From positions 4,526,001-4,590,000 of the forward strand of contig NZ_CP115300.1 in NCBI RefSeq assembly GCF_027625935.1: 64,000 bases of DNA, read 5' to 3'. The stretch's first letter is position 1. Every line of letters begins with the position of its first letter. A program made the translations under genes and the position numbers. The notes under the pieces were generated by a model that saw nothing but the letters and a program-made list of their open reading frames with translations, did no database searches and was not told where the DNA came from. Source of the stretch: Streptomyces camelliae (GTDB lineage Bacteria > Actinomycetota > Actinomycetes > Streptomycetales > Streptomycetaceae). Below, piece after piece: positions 7,988-17,595 of this stretch.

Positions 7988-9382
7988 TCATGCCCAGGTG
8001 ATCAGCCTCTTCGGCTGCTCCAGGATCGCCGCCACGTCGGCCAGCACCTTGGAGCCCAGCTCGCCGTCCACCAAGCGGTGGTCGAAGCTCAGGGCCAGCG
8101 TCGTCACCTGGCGCGGCTTGACCTTGCCCTTGTGGACCCACGGCTGGAGCTTGATCGCGCCGACCGCGAGGATCGCCGACTCGCCGGGGTTGAGAATCGG
8201 CGTGCCGGTGTCGACGCCGAAGACGCCGACGTTGGTGATCGTCACCGTGCCACCCTGCATCGCGGCCGGGGACGTCTTGCCCTCGCGGGCCGTCGCCACC
8301 AGCTCGCCCAGGGCCTCGGCCAGTTGCGGGAGCGTCTTGCCGTGCGCGTCCTTGATGTTCGGCACGATCAGCCCGCGGGGGGTGGCCGCCGCGATACCCA
8401 GGTTGACGTAGTGCTTCTGCACGATCTCCTGGTTGGCCTCGTCCCAGGACGCGTTGATGTCCGGGTTGCGCTTGATGGCGACCAGCAGGGCCTTGGCGAT
8501 CAGCAGCAGCGGGTTCACGCGCAGGCCCTGGAACTCCTTGTCCTGCTTGAGCTCCTCGACCAGCTTCATCGTGCGGGTCACGTCGACCGCCACGAACTCC
8601 GTGACGTGCGGCGCCGTGAAGGCGGAGCCGACCATCGCCGCCGCCGTGGCCTTGCGGACGCCCTTGACCGGGATACGGGTCTCGCGCGCGGTGTCGTACG
8701 ACGCCACGGGCGCCGGGATCACGGGCGCGGCGGTGGGGGCCGCGGCGGTCGGAACCGTCACCGGCTCGGCCTGCTTCGGCGTGGCCGCCGCATGGACGTC
8801 CTCGCGCGTGATGATGCCGTCGGGGCCGGACGGGGTGATCGTGTCCAGGTCGACGCCGAGGTCCTTGGCCAGCTTGCGCACCGGCGGCTTGGCCAGCGGG
8901 CGGGGCTTCTCGGCGACGGGGGCGTGGCCGTTCAGCTCGGACTGGATCGCCTGGGCCGGTGCCGGAACGCTCACCTCGGGGCCCTTGCGGGGGCGGCGCT
9001 TGGTGGCCGACGTCGCCACTCCGTAGCCGACCAGGACCGGCTTGCGGCCCTCCGGCTCGGGCTCCTGCGCCGGTGCCTCGGCGGGCGCGGCAGGCTCGGC
9101 CTTCACCGGCTCCGGCGCGCCGCCCGCCACGTCCACCGCGATGATGGCCGTGCCCACGTCGACCGTGGTGCCCTCGGGGAAGTGCAGGGCGCGGACCACG
9201 CCGTCGTACGGGATGGGGAGTTCCACCGCCGCCTTGGCGGTCTCCACCTCGCACACCACCTGGCCGTCGGTGACCGAGTCGCCCGGCTGGACGTACCACT
9301 TGAGGATCTCGGCCTCGGTGAGTCCCTCGCCGACGTCCGGCATCTTGAACTCGCGTACGGACGTTTCCGTCATCGTCGTCAC
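7988..9382 (-). CDS. bkdC: Branched-chain 2-oxo acid dehydrogenase E2 (dihydrolipoyl acyltransferase), copy 1
   Basis: 464 residues from a GTG at 9382 with AGGAG 6 nt upstream. The domain order is classical: lipoyl domain 10-85 with the modified lysine in EVETAKAAVE (K50); Pro/Ala-rich linker; E1/E3-binding domain (RKLAKDLGVDLDTITPSG) near 175-210; catalytic domain from about 235 with active-site DHRLVDG near the C-terminus. It transfers branched acyl groups to CoA and so feeds iso/anteiso fatty-acid starters and polyketide precursors. It is last in a three-gene operon, 10 nt after E1beta. No E3 gene is present, so lipoamide dehydrogenase must come from elsewhere. Confidence 0.95.
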   Translation of the reverse strand: MTTMTETSVREFKMPDVGEGLTEAEILKWYVQPGDSVTDGQVVCEVETAKAAVELPIPYDGVVRALHFPEGTTVDVGTAIIAVDVAGGAPEPVKAEPAAPAEAPAQEPEPEGRKPVLVGYGVATSATKRRPRKGPEVSVPAPAQAIQSELNGHAPVAEKPRPLAKPPVRKLAKDLGVDLDTITPSGPDGIITREDVHAAATPKQAEPVTVPTAAAPTAAPVIPAPVASYDTARETRIPVKGVRKATAAAMVGSAFTAPHVTEFVAVDVTRTMKLVEELKQDKEFQGLRVNPLLLIAKALLVAIKRNPDINASWDEANQEIVQKHYVNLGIAAATPRGLIVPNIKDAHGKTLPQLAEALGELVATAREGKTSPAAMQGGTVTITNVGVFGVDTGTPILNPGESAILAVGAIKLQPWVHKGKVKPRQVTTLALSFDHRLVDGELGSKVLADVAAILEQPKRLITWA

Positions 9383-9392
9383 GACCCTCTCC

Positions 9393-10370
<978 letters not shown>

Positions 10371-10371
10371 C

Positions 10372-11574
10372 TCAGCGACCCCCTTCAGCTGCGTCAGCGA
10401 ACGACGCCTGATAGGCGGCGAACTGCGCTCGCTCCTCGTCGACGAGCGCGTGCCCGTCCGCGTACACGTTCTCGAAGATGGCGAAGTGGTCCGGGTCGGG
10501 CATGGCGCGGACCGCTTCGCGCACTCGTTTGCCCAACGCCTCGGACTCGGCCTCAAGTTCCGCGAAGAATCCCTCGTCCGCGTGGTTTGAGGCCTCCAGG
10601 TACCGGCGAAGGCGCAGGATCGGGTCCTTCGCCTCCCAGGCGACGCGCTCGTCGTCGGCCCGGTAGCGGGTGGGGTCGTCGGAGGTGGTGTGGGCGCCCA
10701 TGCGGTAGGTGTACGCCTCCACCAGGGTGGGGCCATCGCCGCTGCGGGCGCGCTCCAGCGCCCACTTGGTCACCGCGAGGCAGGCCAGTACGTCGTTGCC
10801 GTCGACGCGGACGCCGGGGAAGCCGAAGCCCTGGGCGCGCTGGTAGAGCGGCACGCGGGTCTGCTTCTCGGTCGGCTCGGAGATCGCCCATTGGTTGTTC
10901 TGGCAGAAGAACACCACGGGGGCGTTGTAGACCGCGGAGAAGGTGAACGATTCGGCTACGTCGCCCTGGCTGGAGGCGCCGTCGCCGAAGTAGGCGATGA
11001 CCGCGCTGTCCGCGCCGTCCTTGGTGATGCCCATCGCGTAGCCGGTGGCGTGCAGCGTCTGGGAGCCGATGACGATCGTGTACAGGTGGAAGTTGTTCCC
11101 GTTCGGGTCCCAGCCGCCGTTGTTCACGCCGCGGAACATGCCGAGCAGGTTGGTCGGGTCGACCCCGCGGCACCAGGCGACGCCGTGCTCACGGTAGGTC
11201 GGGAAGACGTAGTCGTCGTCGCGCAGGGCCCGGCCGGAGCCGATCTGGGCGGCCTCCTGGCCCAGCAGGGAGGCCCACAGGCCCAGCTCGCCCTGGCGCT
11301 GCAGGGCGGTGGCCTCGGCGTCGAAGCGGCGGGTGAGCACCATGTCGCGGTACAGGCCGCGCAGGTCTTCGGGGGTGATGCCGGCGACGTAGGCGTCGTA
11401 CTCGGCGTTCTTGACCCGCTTGCCCTCGGGCGTCAGGAGCTGTACGAGCTCGGGCTCGGTGCTCTTCTTCGCGCGCGGGGCGGTGGTGCGGGTGGTGCGC
11501 TTGCTGCCGGTGGTGCCGGCCTTGCCTGCGGCGCTGCGTCGCGGCTGGCGCGCGGCACTGCTGTCCACGGTCAC
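10372..11574 (-). CDS. bkdA: Branched-chain 2-oxo acid dehydrogenase E1 alpha subunit, copy 1
   Basis: 400 residues from the GTG at 11574, which has GGAGGAG at a good distance; a longer in-frame start lacks this. An unusual basic Thr/Lys-rich N-terminal tail of about 45 residues precedes the dehydrogenase domain. The thiamine-diphosphate motif begins GDGASSQGD and closes with QNNQWAIS. It is first in the operon bkdA-bkdB-bkdC. A perfect 14-bp palindrome lies about 195 bp upstream of the start and may be a regulator site. Confidence 0.94.
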   Translation of the reverse strand: MTVDSSAARQPRRSAAGKAGTTGSKRTTRTTAPRAKKSTEPELVQLLTPEGKRVKNAEYDAYVAGITPEDLRGLYRDMVLTRRFDAEATALQRQGELGLWASLLGQEAAQIGSGRALRDDDYVFPTYREHGVAWCRGVDPTNLLGMFRGVNNGGWDPNGNNFHLYTIVIGSQTLHATGYAMGITKDGADSAVIAYFGDGASSQGDVAESFTFSAVYNAPVVFFCQNNQWAISEPTEKQTRVPLYQRAQGFGFPGVRVDGNDVLACLAVTKWALERARSGDGPTLVEAYTYRMGAHTTSDDPTRYRADDERVAWEAKDPILRLRRYLEASNHADEGFFAELEAESEALGKRVREAVRAMPDPDHFAIFENVYADGHALVDEERAQFAAYQASFADAAEGGR

Positions 11575-11768
11575 GTGTGCTCCTCCGTCGTTCCGGCCCC
11601 CGGGGTTGCCGGTAGGCCAGTGCGGCTCACCTGTTTCGACCACCGGGCACGGGGTGGGTGCCACTCGGCCGGGAACAGGCGTGACAGGTGCCCCGGCGAG
11701 CGCCCTGCAACCATCACGTTACCCAGAGGTCCACATTTCTGTGAAACCTCATCTGACCTGCGACTTTG

Positions 11769-11782
11769 CTTGGATTTCCAAG
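11769..11782. promoter_or_regulatory. 14-bp perfect palindrome upstream of bkdA
   Basis: CTTGGA-TT-TCCAAG, a perfect dyad in an AT-richer patch upstream of the first BCKDH operon. Lrp/AsnC or other dimeric regulators could use it. The binding protein is unknown. Confidence 0.45.
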
Positions 11783-11979
11783 TAAATCCGAGGGGATGCG
11801 GAAGCGTGCTGGTCACAGCCTCGCGAAAGGCCGGAGCAAGCGCACGTTATCCCGCGCACCCAGGTCACGGGAAGAGTTTGCCGGGAGACCGAGCCCGTGC
11901 GCGAAGACGGAAAAATCATGGTGCAAAGGACTCTCGGATAAAGCCTGACCGAAAGCGATCGCTGACGACAGTTTCTGAC

Positions 11980-12003
11980 AAGCCCCAGCTCACAGGGGCT
12001 TTT
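11980..12003 (+). terminator. Hairpin with T-run before the phosphotransferase gene
   Basis: AAGCCCC (11980-11986) pairs with GGGGCTT (11995-12001), followed by TT, so a short stem with a U-tail. No annotated + strand gene precedes it, so it may end a small RNA or attenuate a leader. Confidence 0.5.
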
Positions 12004-12023
12004 CGTGCCCTAGCATCTGCGGC

Positions 12024-13067
12024 GTGCCGCGCTCATGTGTACCCCCCTTCGTGACCCATGCGCCCCCTCTGGGCGACTTGCTCCGCCTGTACTCCGCCGG
12101 TACCGCGCTCACCTGTGAACCGGTCGTGCAAGGCCTGCTCAATCGCGGTTACCGGCTGTGCACCACCCGCGGCAGCTATTTCCTCAAGCACCATTTCGAT
12201 CCCGACACCGCCGACCCGGCCGCCATCGAGCGCCGCCACCGGGCCACCCAGCGCCTGGCCGACCTCGGCGTCCCCGTCCCCGTGCCGCTCGCGCACCGCG
12301 AGGGCCGTACGGTCGCCGTCGTCGGCGGCCACGCCTACGCCCTGCATCCCTGGATCGACGGCAGACACCGGCACGGCGGCCAGCTCACGCGCGCGGAGAG
12401 CGCACGCCTGGGAGCCGTCCTGGGCGCCGTACACGCCTGTCTGGAGCGTGTGATGCCCCCCAAGGGGCGCACGCGCCCGGCCACGAGCCCCCATCCCGTG
12501 GAGAGCGCCGACCCGGCCGACACCTTCGACCTCATCGACGACCTGCTCCGCCACGTCCGGCGCCACCGCCCCGCCGACGCCTTCGACGAGCTGGCCCGGC
12601 ACCGGCTCCTGGAGCGCCGCACCCTGCTGGAGCAGCACGCCGACCGGCGCCCTCCGCGCGGTGGCCCGGTGGGCTGGGTGCACGGGGACTTCCACCCGTT
12701 CAACCTGCTCTACAAGGACGACATGCCCGCGGCCATCGTCGACTGGGACCGGCTCGGCGTGCAGCCCCGCGCGGAGGAGGCCGTACGCGCTGCGGTGATC
12801 TTCTTCGTGCGCCCCGCCGGCGCCCTGGACCTGCCGAAAGTACGCGCCTACGCGCGCGCGTACCGGCGCGCGGCCCGCGCCACGCCCTCGGAGCTGGCGG
12901 CGGCCGTGCACCGGGTGTGGTGGGAGCGGCTGAACGACTTCTGGATGCTGCGCTGGCACTACGAACGCCGTGACACGCGCGCGGACTGCCAGTTCCCGGC
13001 CGCGTCGGCGCTCGTGGTGTGGTGGACGCGCGAGTACGAGGCCGTCTGCGACGCGTTCACCGGCTGA
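12024..13067 (+). CDS. Aminoglycoside phosphotransferase-fold (APH) family kinase
   Basis: 347 residues from a GTG at 12024. TAGCAT, a reasonable -10, sits 8 nt upstream, so the mRNA may be leaderless. The C-lobe has the family's catalytic loop VHGDFHPFNLLY and metal-binding IVDWDRLG. The N-lobe lysine is probably in GSYFLKHHF. The family phosphorylates small hydroxylated molecules, including choline, homoserine, fructosamine and antibiotics. Nothing nearby indicates a substrate, and an antibiotic-resistance role should not be assumed. Confidence 0.8.
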   Translation: MPRSCVPPFVTHAPPLGDLLRLYSAGTALTCEPVVQGLLNRGYRLCTTRGSYFLKHHFDPDTADPAAIERRHRATQRLADLGVPVPVPLAHREGRTVAVVGGHAYALHPWIDGRHRHGGQLTRAESARLGAVLGAVHACLERVMPPKGRTRPATSPHPVESADPADTFDLIDDLLRHVRRHRPADAFDELARHRLLERRTLLEQHADRRPPRGGPVGWVHGDFHPFNLLYKDDMPAAIVDWDRLGVQPRAEEAVRAAVIFFVRPAGALDLPKVRAYARAYRRAARATPSELAAAVHRVWWERLNDFWMLRWHYERRDTRADCQFPAASALVVWWTREYEAVCDAFTG

Positions 13068-13139
13068 TCGGGCCGGCTCTCCCGCCCCGCGATCCGGTAC
13101 GGCTCAGCGGGACGCCCTCCCGGGCGCCGCAGGCGTCTT

Positions 13140-14813
13140 TCAACCGGTGGGAGCGCCCGCGGTGCCGGCCGTCAGACCACCCGTGTCCGTGCCGGTCGTC
13201 CCGCCCGTGTCCGTGCCGCCGTTGGTGGTGCTGCCGTCGGTGCTGGTGCCGCCGTTGCCGGTGGAACCGGTGGTGCCGGTGCCGCCGTTGCCGGTCGTGC
13301 CGCCCGTGTCGGTACCCCCGGTGGTGGTGCCGCCGGTGCTCGTGGACTGCGACGGCGAGGTCTGCGGGTCTGTCGGCTGGTCGGACGGGGTGGTCTGGGA
13401 CTGCGTCGGCGTGTACGACGGGGTGTAGCCGGAGCCGCCCGAGGTCGAGCCCGAGCCGTTGTCCGTGCCGGGATCCGTGGGCTGGTCGGTGGTGGTGTCC
13501 GACGCGCTCGGGGAGCCCGTGTCGTCCGTCGCGGACGCCGAGGGCGTCGTCGACGACGTGGTGTCGCTGCCGGTGCTGCCGCCGCCGCCCGAGCCGCTGT
13601 TCAGCGCGAACGCGACGCCCGCCGCGATCGCGATCACCGCGAGGACGGCGACGATCCACAGCTTGCCGCGGCCGCTGCCCTTGTTGCCGTGCCCCTCGAA
13701 GCCGCCGTCGTCACCGCCGCCGTAACCGGACGGCAGGATCGGCTGGGGGATCTGCGCGGTGCCGGAGCCGAAGTCGCCGGGGTGCTGCATCGCGGTCGTC
13801 CCCGCGAAGCCGCCCGCCGGGGTGTGCCGGCCGTCGTGCGACTCCACCGGGCCGGTGTTCCAGGTGCCGGTGTGACCGCCCGCCTCGTAGAGCATCTGCA
13901 GGCCGTACTGGATCAGCCCCCGCATCTCCTCGGCCGTCTGGAACCGGTCGTCCGGCTCCTTGGCGAGCGAGCGCATGACCAGCCCGTCCAGCTCCGGCGG
14001 GCAGCCCCCGTCGCCGACCTGCGACGGCGGCACCGGCATGTCCTGGACGTGCTGGTAGACCACCGACAGCGGGGTCTCGCCGGTGAACGGAGGCCTGAGC
14101 GCGAGCAGTTCGTACAGCAGGCAGCCGGTCGCGTACAGGTCGGAGCGGTGGTCGACGGCCTTGCCGAGCGCCTGCTCCGGGGAGAGGTACTGCGGCGTGC
14201 CCATGACCATGCCGGTCTGTGTCATCGTCGTGGAGGCGCCGTGCAGGGCGCGGGCGATGCCGAAGTCCATCACCTTGACGGCACCGCTGTGGGTGATGAT
14301 CACATTCGCGGGCTTGATGTCACGGTGCACGATGCCATGCTGATGCGAGTAGGCAAGCGCTTCCAGCACGCCCGAGACGATGATCAGGGCCTGCTCGGGA
14401 CCCGGCGCCTCGGCGTTCATCAGCAGGTCACGGATGGTGCGGCCCTCGACCAGCTCCATCACGATGTACGGCACGGACTGGCCGCCCACGAAGTCCTCGC
14501 CGGAGTCGTACACGGCGACGATCGCGTGGTGGTTGAGGCCGGCGACCGACTGGGCCTCACGCGTGAAGCGGGCCTTGGAGACCGGGTCCTCGGCGAGGTC
14601 CGCGCGCAGCAGCTTGACCGCGACGGTCCGGCCCAGCCGGACGTCCTCGGCCGCGAAGACCTCGGCCATGCCACCCCGGCCCAGCCGGTGGGTCAGCCGG
14701 TAGCGGCCGTCGCCGACGAGCCCGCCGTTGCCCCACATCTCCGGCGCGTCCGACATGCCGCCGCCAGTCGCCTCGGGGTCGGACGGGCCCTGGGCGCGCT
14801 GCGTCTGTGCCAT
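13140..14813 (-). CDS. Transmembrane Ser/Thr protein kinase with Gly/Thr-rich external tail
   Basis: 557 residues. The Hanks-type kinase domain spans about 38-300: Gly-rich loop LGRGGMAEV, catalytic lysine K67 in VAVK, HRDIKPAN, DFG, and activation loop with TMTQTGMVMGTPQYLSPEQ. A Gly/Pro linker leads to one membrane helix near 386-406. The outside part (about 150 residues) is low-complexity Gly, Ser, Thr and Asp without PASTA or another known sensor fold. It is divergently transcribed from a second kinase 344 bp away, an arrangement suggesting co-regulation. Confidence 0.93.
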   Translation of the reverse strand: MAQTQRAQGPSDPEATGGGMSDAPEMWGNGGLVGDGRYRLTHRLGRGGMAEVFAAEDVRLGRTVAVKLLRADLAEDPVSKARFTREAQSVAGLNHHAIVAVYDSGEDFVGGQSVPYIVMELVEGRTIRDLLMNAEAPGPEQALIIVSGVLEALAYSHQHGIVHRDIKPANVIITHSGAVKVMDFGIARALHGASTTMTQTGMVMGTPQYLSPEQALGKAVDHRSDLYATGCLLYELLALRPPFTGETPLSVVYQHVQDMPVPPSQVGDGGCPPELDGLVMRSLAKEPDDRFQTAEEMRGLIQYGLQMLYEAGGHTGTWNTGPVESHDGRHTPAGGFAGTTAMQHPGDFGSGTAQIPQPILPSGYGGGDDGGFEGHGNKGSGRGKLWIVAVLAVIAIAAGVAFALNSGSGGGGSTGSDTTSSTTPSASATDDTGSPSASDTTTDQPTDPGTDNGSGSTSGGSGYTPSYTPTQSQTTPSDQPTDPQTSPSQSTSTGGTTTGGTDTGGTTGNGGTGTTGSTGNGGTSTDGSTTNGGTDTGGTTGTDTGGLTAGTAGAPTG

Positions 14814-15157
14814 CAGTCCTCGCCGTCGTTTCTGCCCGCGGTGCGCGCGGTGTTGTCACGGTCTCCGTCGGCCACGCTACAGCCTCCGTGGGGGCCGCCG
14901 GTCCGGAACGGGAACCGGGACCAGCCATGAGCGTGACCGGCCATGAAACCTTTAGCACGCGCTGTCGTGCAAATTCTGTGTGCCGGTCGTAGGCCCCCTG
15001 TAACGCTTGCGCGACGCTTCTTGCGCGTACGGTCACGGAACGGGCACCGAGCTTGACGTGTCAGTGCCCTCGGGCAGACTTGGCCGGGAATGACACATTC
15101 GATCAAGGCCCATGCGATGAGCGAAGGCGTCGGACGGCCGGTGGGGGACGGGGAGAG
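14814..15157. other. Divergent promoter region between two kinase genes
   Basis: 344 bp between two kinases transcribed in opposite directions. It must hold both promoters. I see no clear operator, repeat or small gene in it. Confidence 0.5.
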
Positions 15158-16795
15158 ATGAGCCAGGACGGCGCACACGGCCGGTATGCGGGGCAGGCCC
15201 TCGCGGGCGGCCGCTACCAGCTGCGGGACCTGCTCGGCGAGGGCGGCATGGCCTCGGTGCACCTGGCCTACGACGCCGTGCTCGACCGCCAGGTCGCGAT
15301 CAAGACACTCCACACCGAGCTGGGCCGGGAGCAGGCCTTCCGCGAGCGCTTCCGCCGCGAGGCCCAGGCCGTGGCCAAGCTCACGCACACCAACATCGTC
15401 TCGGTCTTCGACACCGGCGAGGACGATCTCGGCGGCACGGCGATGCCGTACATCGTCATGGAGTACATCGAGGGCCGCCCGCTGGGCTCGGTCCTCGACG
15501 CGGACGTCCGGCAGTACGGCGCCATGCCCGCCGACAAGGCGCTGAAGGTCACCGCCGACGTGCTGGCGGCGCTGGAGATCAGCCACGAGATGGGGCTGGT
15601 CCACCGCGACATCAAGCCGGGCAACGTGATGGTGACCAAGCGCGGCGTGGTCAAGGTCATGGACTTCGGCATCGCCCGCGCCATGCAGTCCGGGGTCACC
15701 TCGATGACCCAGACCGGCATGGTCGTCGGCACCCCGCAGTACCTCTCGCCCGAGCAGGCCCTCGGCCGCGGCGTCGACGCCCGCTCCGACCTCTACTCGG
15801 TCGGCATCATGCTGTTCCAGCTGGTCACCGGACGGCTGCCGTTCGACGCGGACTCGCCGCTGGCGATCGCCTACGCGCATGTGCAGGAGGAGCCGGTCGC
15901 GCCCTCCTCGATCAACCGTTCGCTGCCGCCCGCGGTGGACGCGCTGGTCGCCCGCGCGCTGAAGAAGAACCCGAACGAGCGCTTCCCGACCGCCGAGGCC
16001 ATGCGCGACGAGTGCCTGCGCGTCGCCGCCTCCCTCCAGGCTGACGCACCGAGCATCGTGCCGGGCGCCGGGCCCACGCAGAGCGGCGCGGGCGTCGGCT
16101 CCGCGGTGTTCCCGCCGGTGGGCCAGACCGGCCAGGCGGCCCCCGGCCCGGTGCAGACGCCGTACCAGCCGGGCCCGTACGGCGCGCCGCAGACGCCCGC
16201 CCCGGCCTACGGCTACCCGCAGCAGGGCGGCTACCAGACGCAGCCCCCGGCGGGCTACGCCCCGCAGGCCGCACCGGCGCCGACCCCGCCGCCGTACGCG
16301 GTCTCGGCCCAGACGGCCACGCAGACGCCCGGCTCCGGGTCCGGCAGCAAGAGCAACAAGCCGGTGATCATCGGCTCGATCGCGGTGTCCCTGGTCGCGG
16401 TCGTCGGCCTGATCGTCGCGCTGACCATGAGCAACAGCGGAGGGAGCGACAACGGCGGCAGCGGCGGCGCGAGTGCCTCGGCGTCCGCCTCGCACCAGTC
16501 GGGCTACCGCGGCCCGGACACCACCCGTGTCATCGACAAGACCAAGTGCACCGAGCCGGTGGAGTCGGGCACGGACCCGAAGAAGGTCGAGCTGCCCGAC
16601 TTCCGGTACAAGGACATCGGCTCCGTGAAGGCCTGCTTCCAGGCCGCGAACTGGACGTACGAGATCAAGCACGTGCCCGACAACACCTGGGGTGACGGCA
16701 CGGTGATGGACCAGTTCCCCTCTGCGGGCTCGGACATCGACCCGAAGAACTCGGGCACCATCGAGCTGAGCGTCTCGACGGGCAACCCCTCCTGA
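15158..16795 (+). CDS. Transmembrane Ser/Thr protein kinase with one PASTA-like domain
   Basis: 545 residues from the ATG at 15158, with GGGGAGAG just upstream. The kinase domain occupies about 20-285 (LGEGGMASVHLA; K49; HRDIKPGN; DFG; TSMTQTGMVVGTPQYLSPEQ). A long Pro/Gln/Tyr/Gly-rich juxtamembrane linker follows (about 310-395), then a membrane helix near 405-427. The external part has a Ser/Ala spacer and about 80 residues resembling a single PASTA domain (VELPDFRYKDIGSVKACFQA to GTIELSV), which in PknB-type kinases binds muropeptides or lipid II. Confidence 0.93.
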   Translation: MSQDGAHGRYAGQALAGGRYQLRDLLGEGGMASVHLAYDAVLDRQVAIKTLHTELGREQAFRERFRREAQAVAKLTHTNIVSVFDTGEDDLGGTAMPYIVMEYIEGRPLGSVLDADVRQYGAMPADKALKVTADVLAALEISHEMGLVHRDIKPGNVMVTKRGVVKVMDFGIARAMQSGVTSMTQTGMVVGTPQYLSPEQALGRGVDARSDLYSVGIMLFQLVTGRLPFDADSPLAIAYAHVQEEPVAPSSINRSLPPAVDALVARALKKNPNERFPTAEAMRDECLRVAASLQADAPSIVPGAGPTQSGAGVGSAVFPPVGQTGQAAPGPVQTPYQPGPYGAPQTPAPAYGYPQQGGYQTQPPAGYAPQAAPAPTPPPYAVSAQTATQTPGSGSGSKSNKPVIIGSIAVSLVAVVGLIVALTMSNSGGSDNGGSGGASASASASHQSGYRGPDTTRVIDKTKCTEPVESGTDPKKVELPDFRYKDIGSVKACFQAANWTYEIKHVPDNTWGDGTVMDQFPSAGSDIDPKNSGTIELSVSTGNPS

Positions 16796-16819
16796 GAGAC
16801 GGGCGCGTCAAGCACCAGG

Positions 16820-16850
16820 CGAGGCCCGGCACATCGCGTGCCGGGCCTCG
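16820..16850. terminator. Terminator between kinase and bpa genes
   Basis: Perfect 13-bp arms CGAGGCCCGGCAC (16820-16832) and GTGCCGGGCCTCG (16838-16850), 5-nt loop, between convergent genes. Confidence 0.9.
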
Positions 16851-16882
16851 GTCGTCACAGATGAAGCTTTACAGGCAGGGCT

Positions 16883-17440
16883 TTACAGGTACGGTCCGCC
16901 CGAGCGGCCGCCGGTGTGCGAGTCGTCGCCCTCATGTCCCGTCACGCCCGGCGGGAGCGCGCGGCGCATCTGCTCCAGCTGGGCCCGCGCGGCCATCTGC
17001 TGGGCGAAGAGCGTCGTCTGGATCCCGTGGAACAGGCCTTCGAGCCAGCCCACCAACTGCGCCTGCGCGATCCGCAGTTCCGCGTCGCTCGGGGTCACGC
17101 CGTCGGTGAACGGCAGGGAGAGCCGCTCCAGTTCCTCGACCAGCTCCGGCGCCAGGCCGTCCTCCAGCTCCTTCACCGAGCTGCGGTGGATCTCCTTGAG
17201 CCGGGCCCGGCTCGCCTCGTCCAGGGGAGCCGCGCGCACCTCCTCCAGGAGCTGCTTGATCATGCTGCCGATCCGCATGACCTTGGCCGGCTGCTCCACC
17301 TGCTCCGTCACCGGGATCTCGCGGGAGTCCTCGTCCCCGGTGCCGCCGAGGGCCATTCCGTCCTGACCCACGACGAGGATCTGGGGATTCTCCCGCGACC
17401 GTTCGTTCCTCGGCATCTCCATACCGTCATTCTCTCGCAC
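16883..17440 (-). CDS. bpa: Bacterial proteasome activator (Bpa, DUF2587 family)
   Basis: 185 residues from a GTG at 17440; in-frame ATGs at 17422 and 17416 are alternatives. The core is helical (IGSMIKQLLEEVRAAPLDEA, LVGWLEGLFHGIQTTLFAQQ) and matches the Bpa family, which forms a dodecameric ring on the 20S proteasome and opens its gate without ATP. The end of the protein, GGPYL, corresponds to the GQYL proteasome-docking tail of mycobacterial Bpa, with Pro for Gln. It acts in the cytoplasm on loosely folded proteins. Confidence 0.9.
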   Translation of the reverse strand: MRENDGMEMPRNERSRENPQILVVGQDGMALGGTGDEDSREIPVTEQVEQPAKVMRIGSMIKQLLEEVRAAPLDEASRARLKEIHRSSVKELEDGLAPELVEELERLSLPFTDGVTPSDAELRIAQAQLVGWLEGLFHGIQTTLFAQQMAARAQLEQMRRALPPGVTGHEGDDSHTGGRSGGPYL

Positions 17441-17595
17441 CCGTACACCTCATCACCGTGGTGCCCCCTCCTGGGGCTGATCCACCGTTTGGACCCGACG
17501 GAGCATTATGAAATGCCCTGTTTGTCAATGAATGTGAGGCTTATTCCCGTTGGTCATCCATCAATCGGGGCATCCGGGCTCCGGGAGGTCACGAC

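Larger units (their letters stand above)
11575..12023. other. 449-bp intergenic region, possible structured RNA
   Basis: This gap separates bkdA from the divergent phosphotransferase. It contains a 14-bp palindrome (11769-11782), then about 200 bp rich in short complementary GC blocks. It ends in a hairpin with a T-run (11980-12003) only 21 bp before the next gene. No open frame of convincing quality is present. The hairpin position would suit the end of a short untranslated RNA read on the + strand. I found no match to a riboswitch class I know. Confidence 0.4.

Noticed and set aside
11783..12003. Cobalamin, c-di-AMP or other known riboswitch
   Set aside because: I could not match the conserved boxes of these classes; only the terminal hairpin is convincing.
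12024..13067. Antibiotic-resistance aminoglycoside phosphotransferase
   Set aside because: Only the general APH fold is supported; many members act on ordinary metabolites and no antibiotic genes are adjacent.
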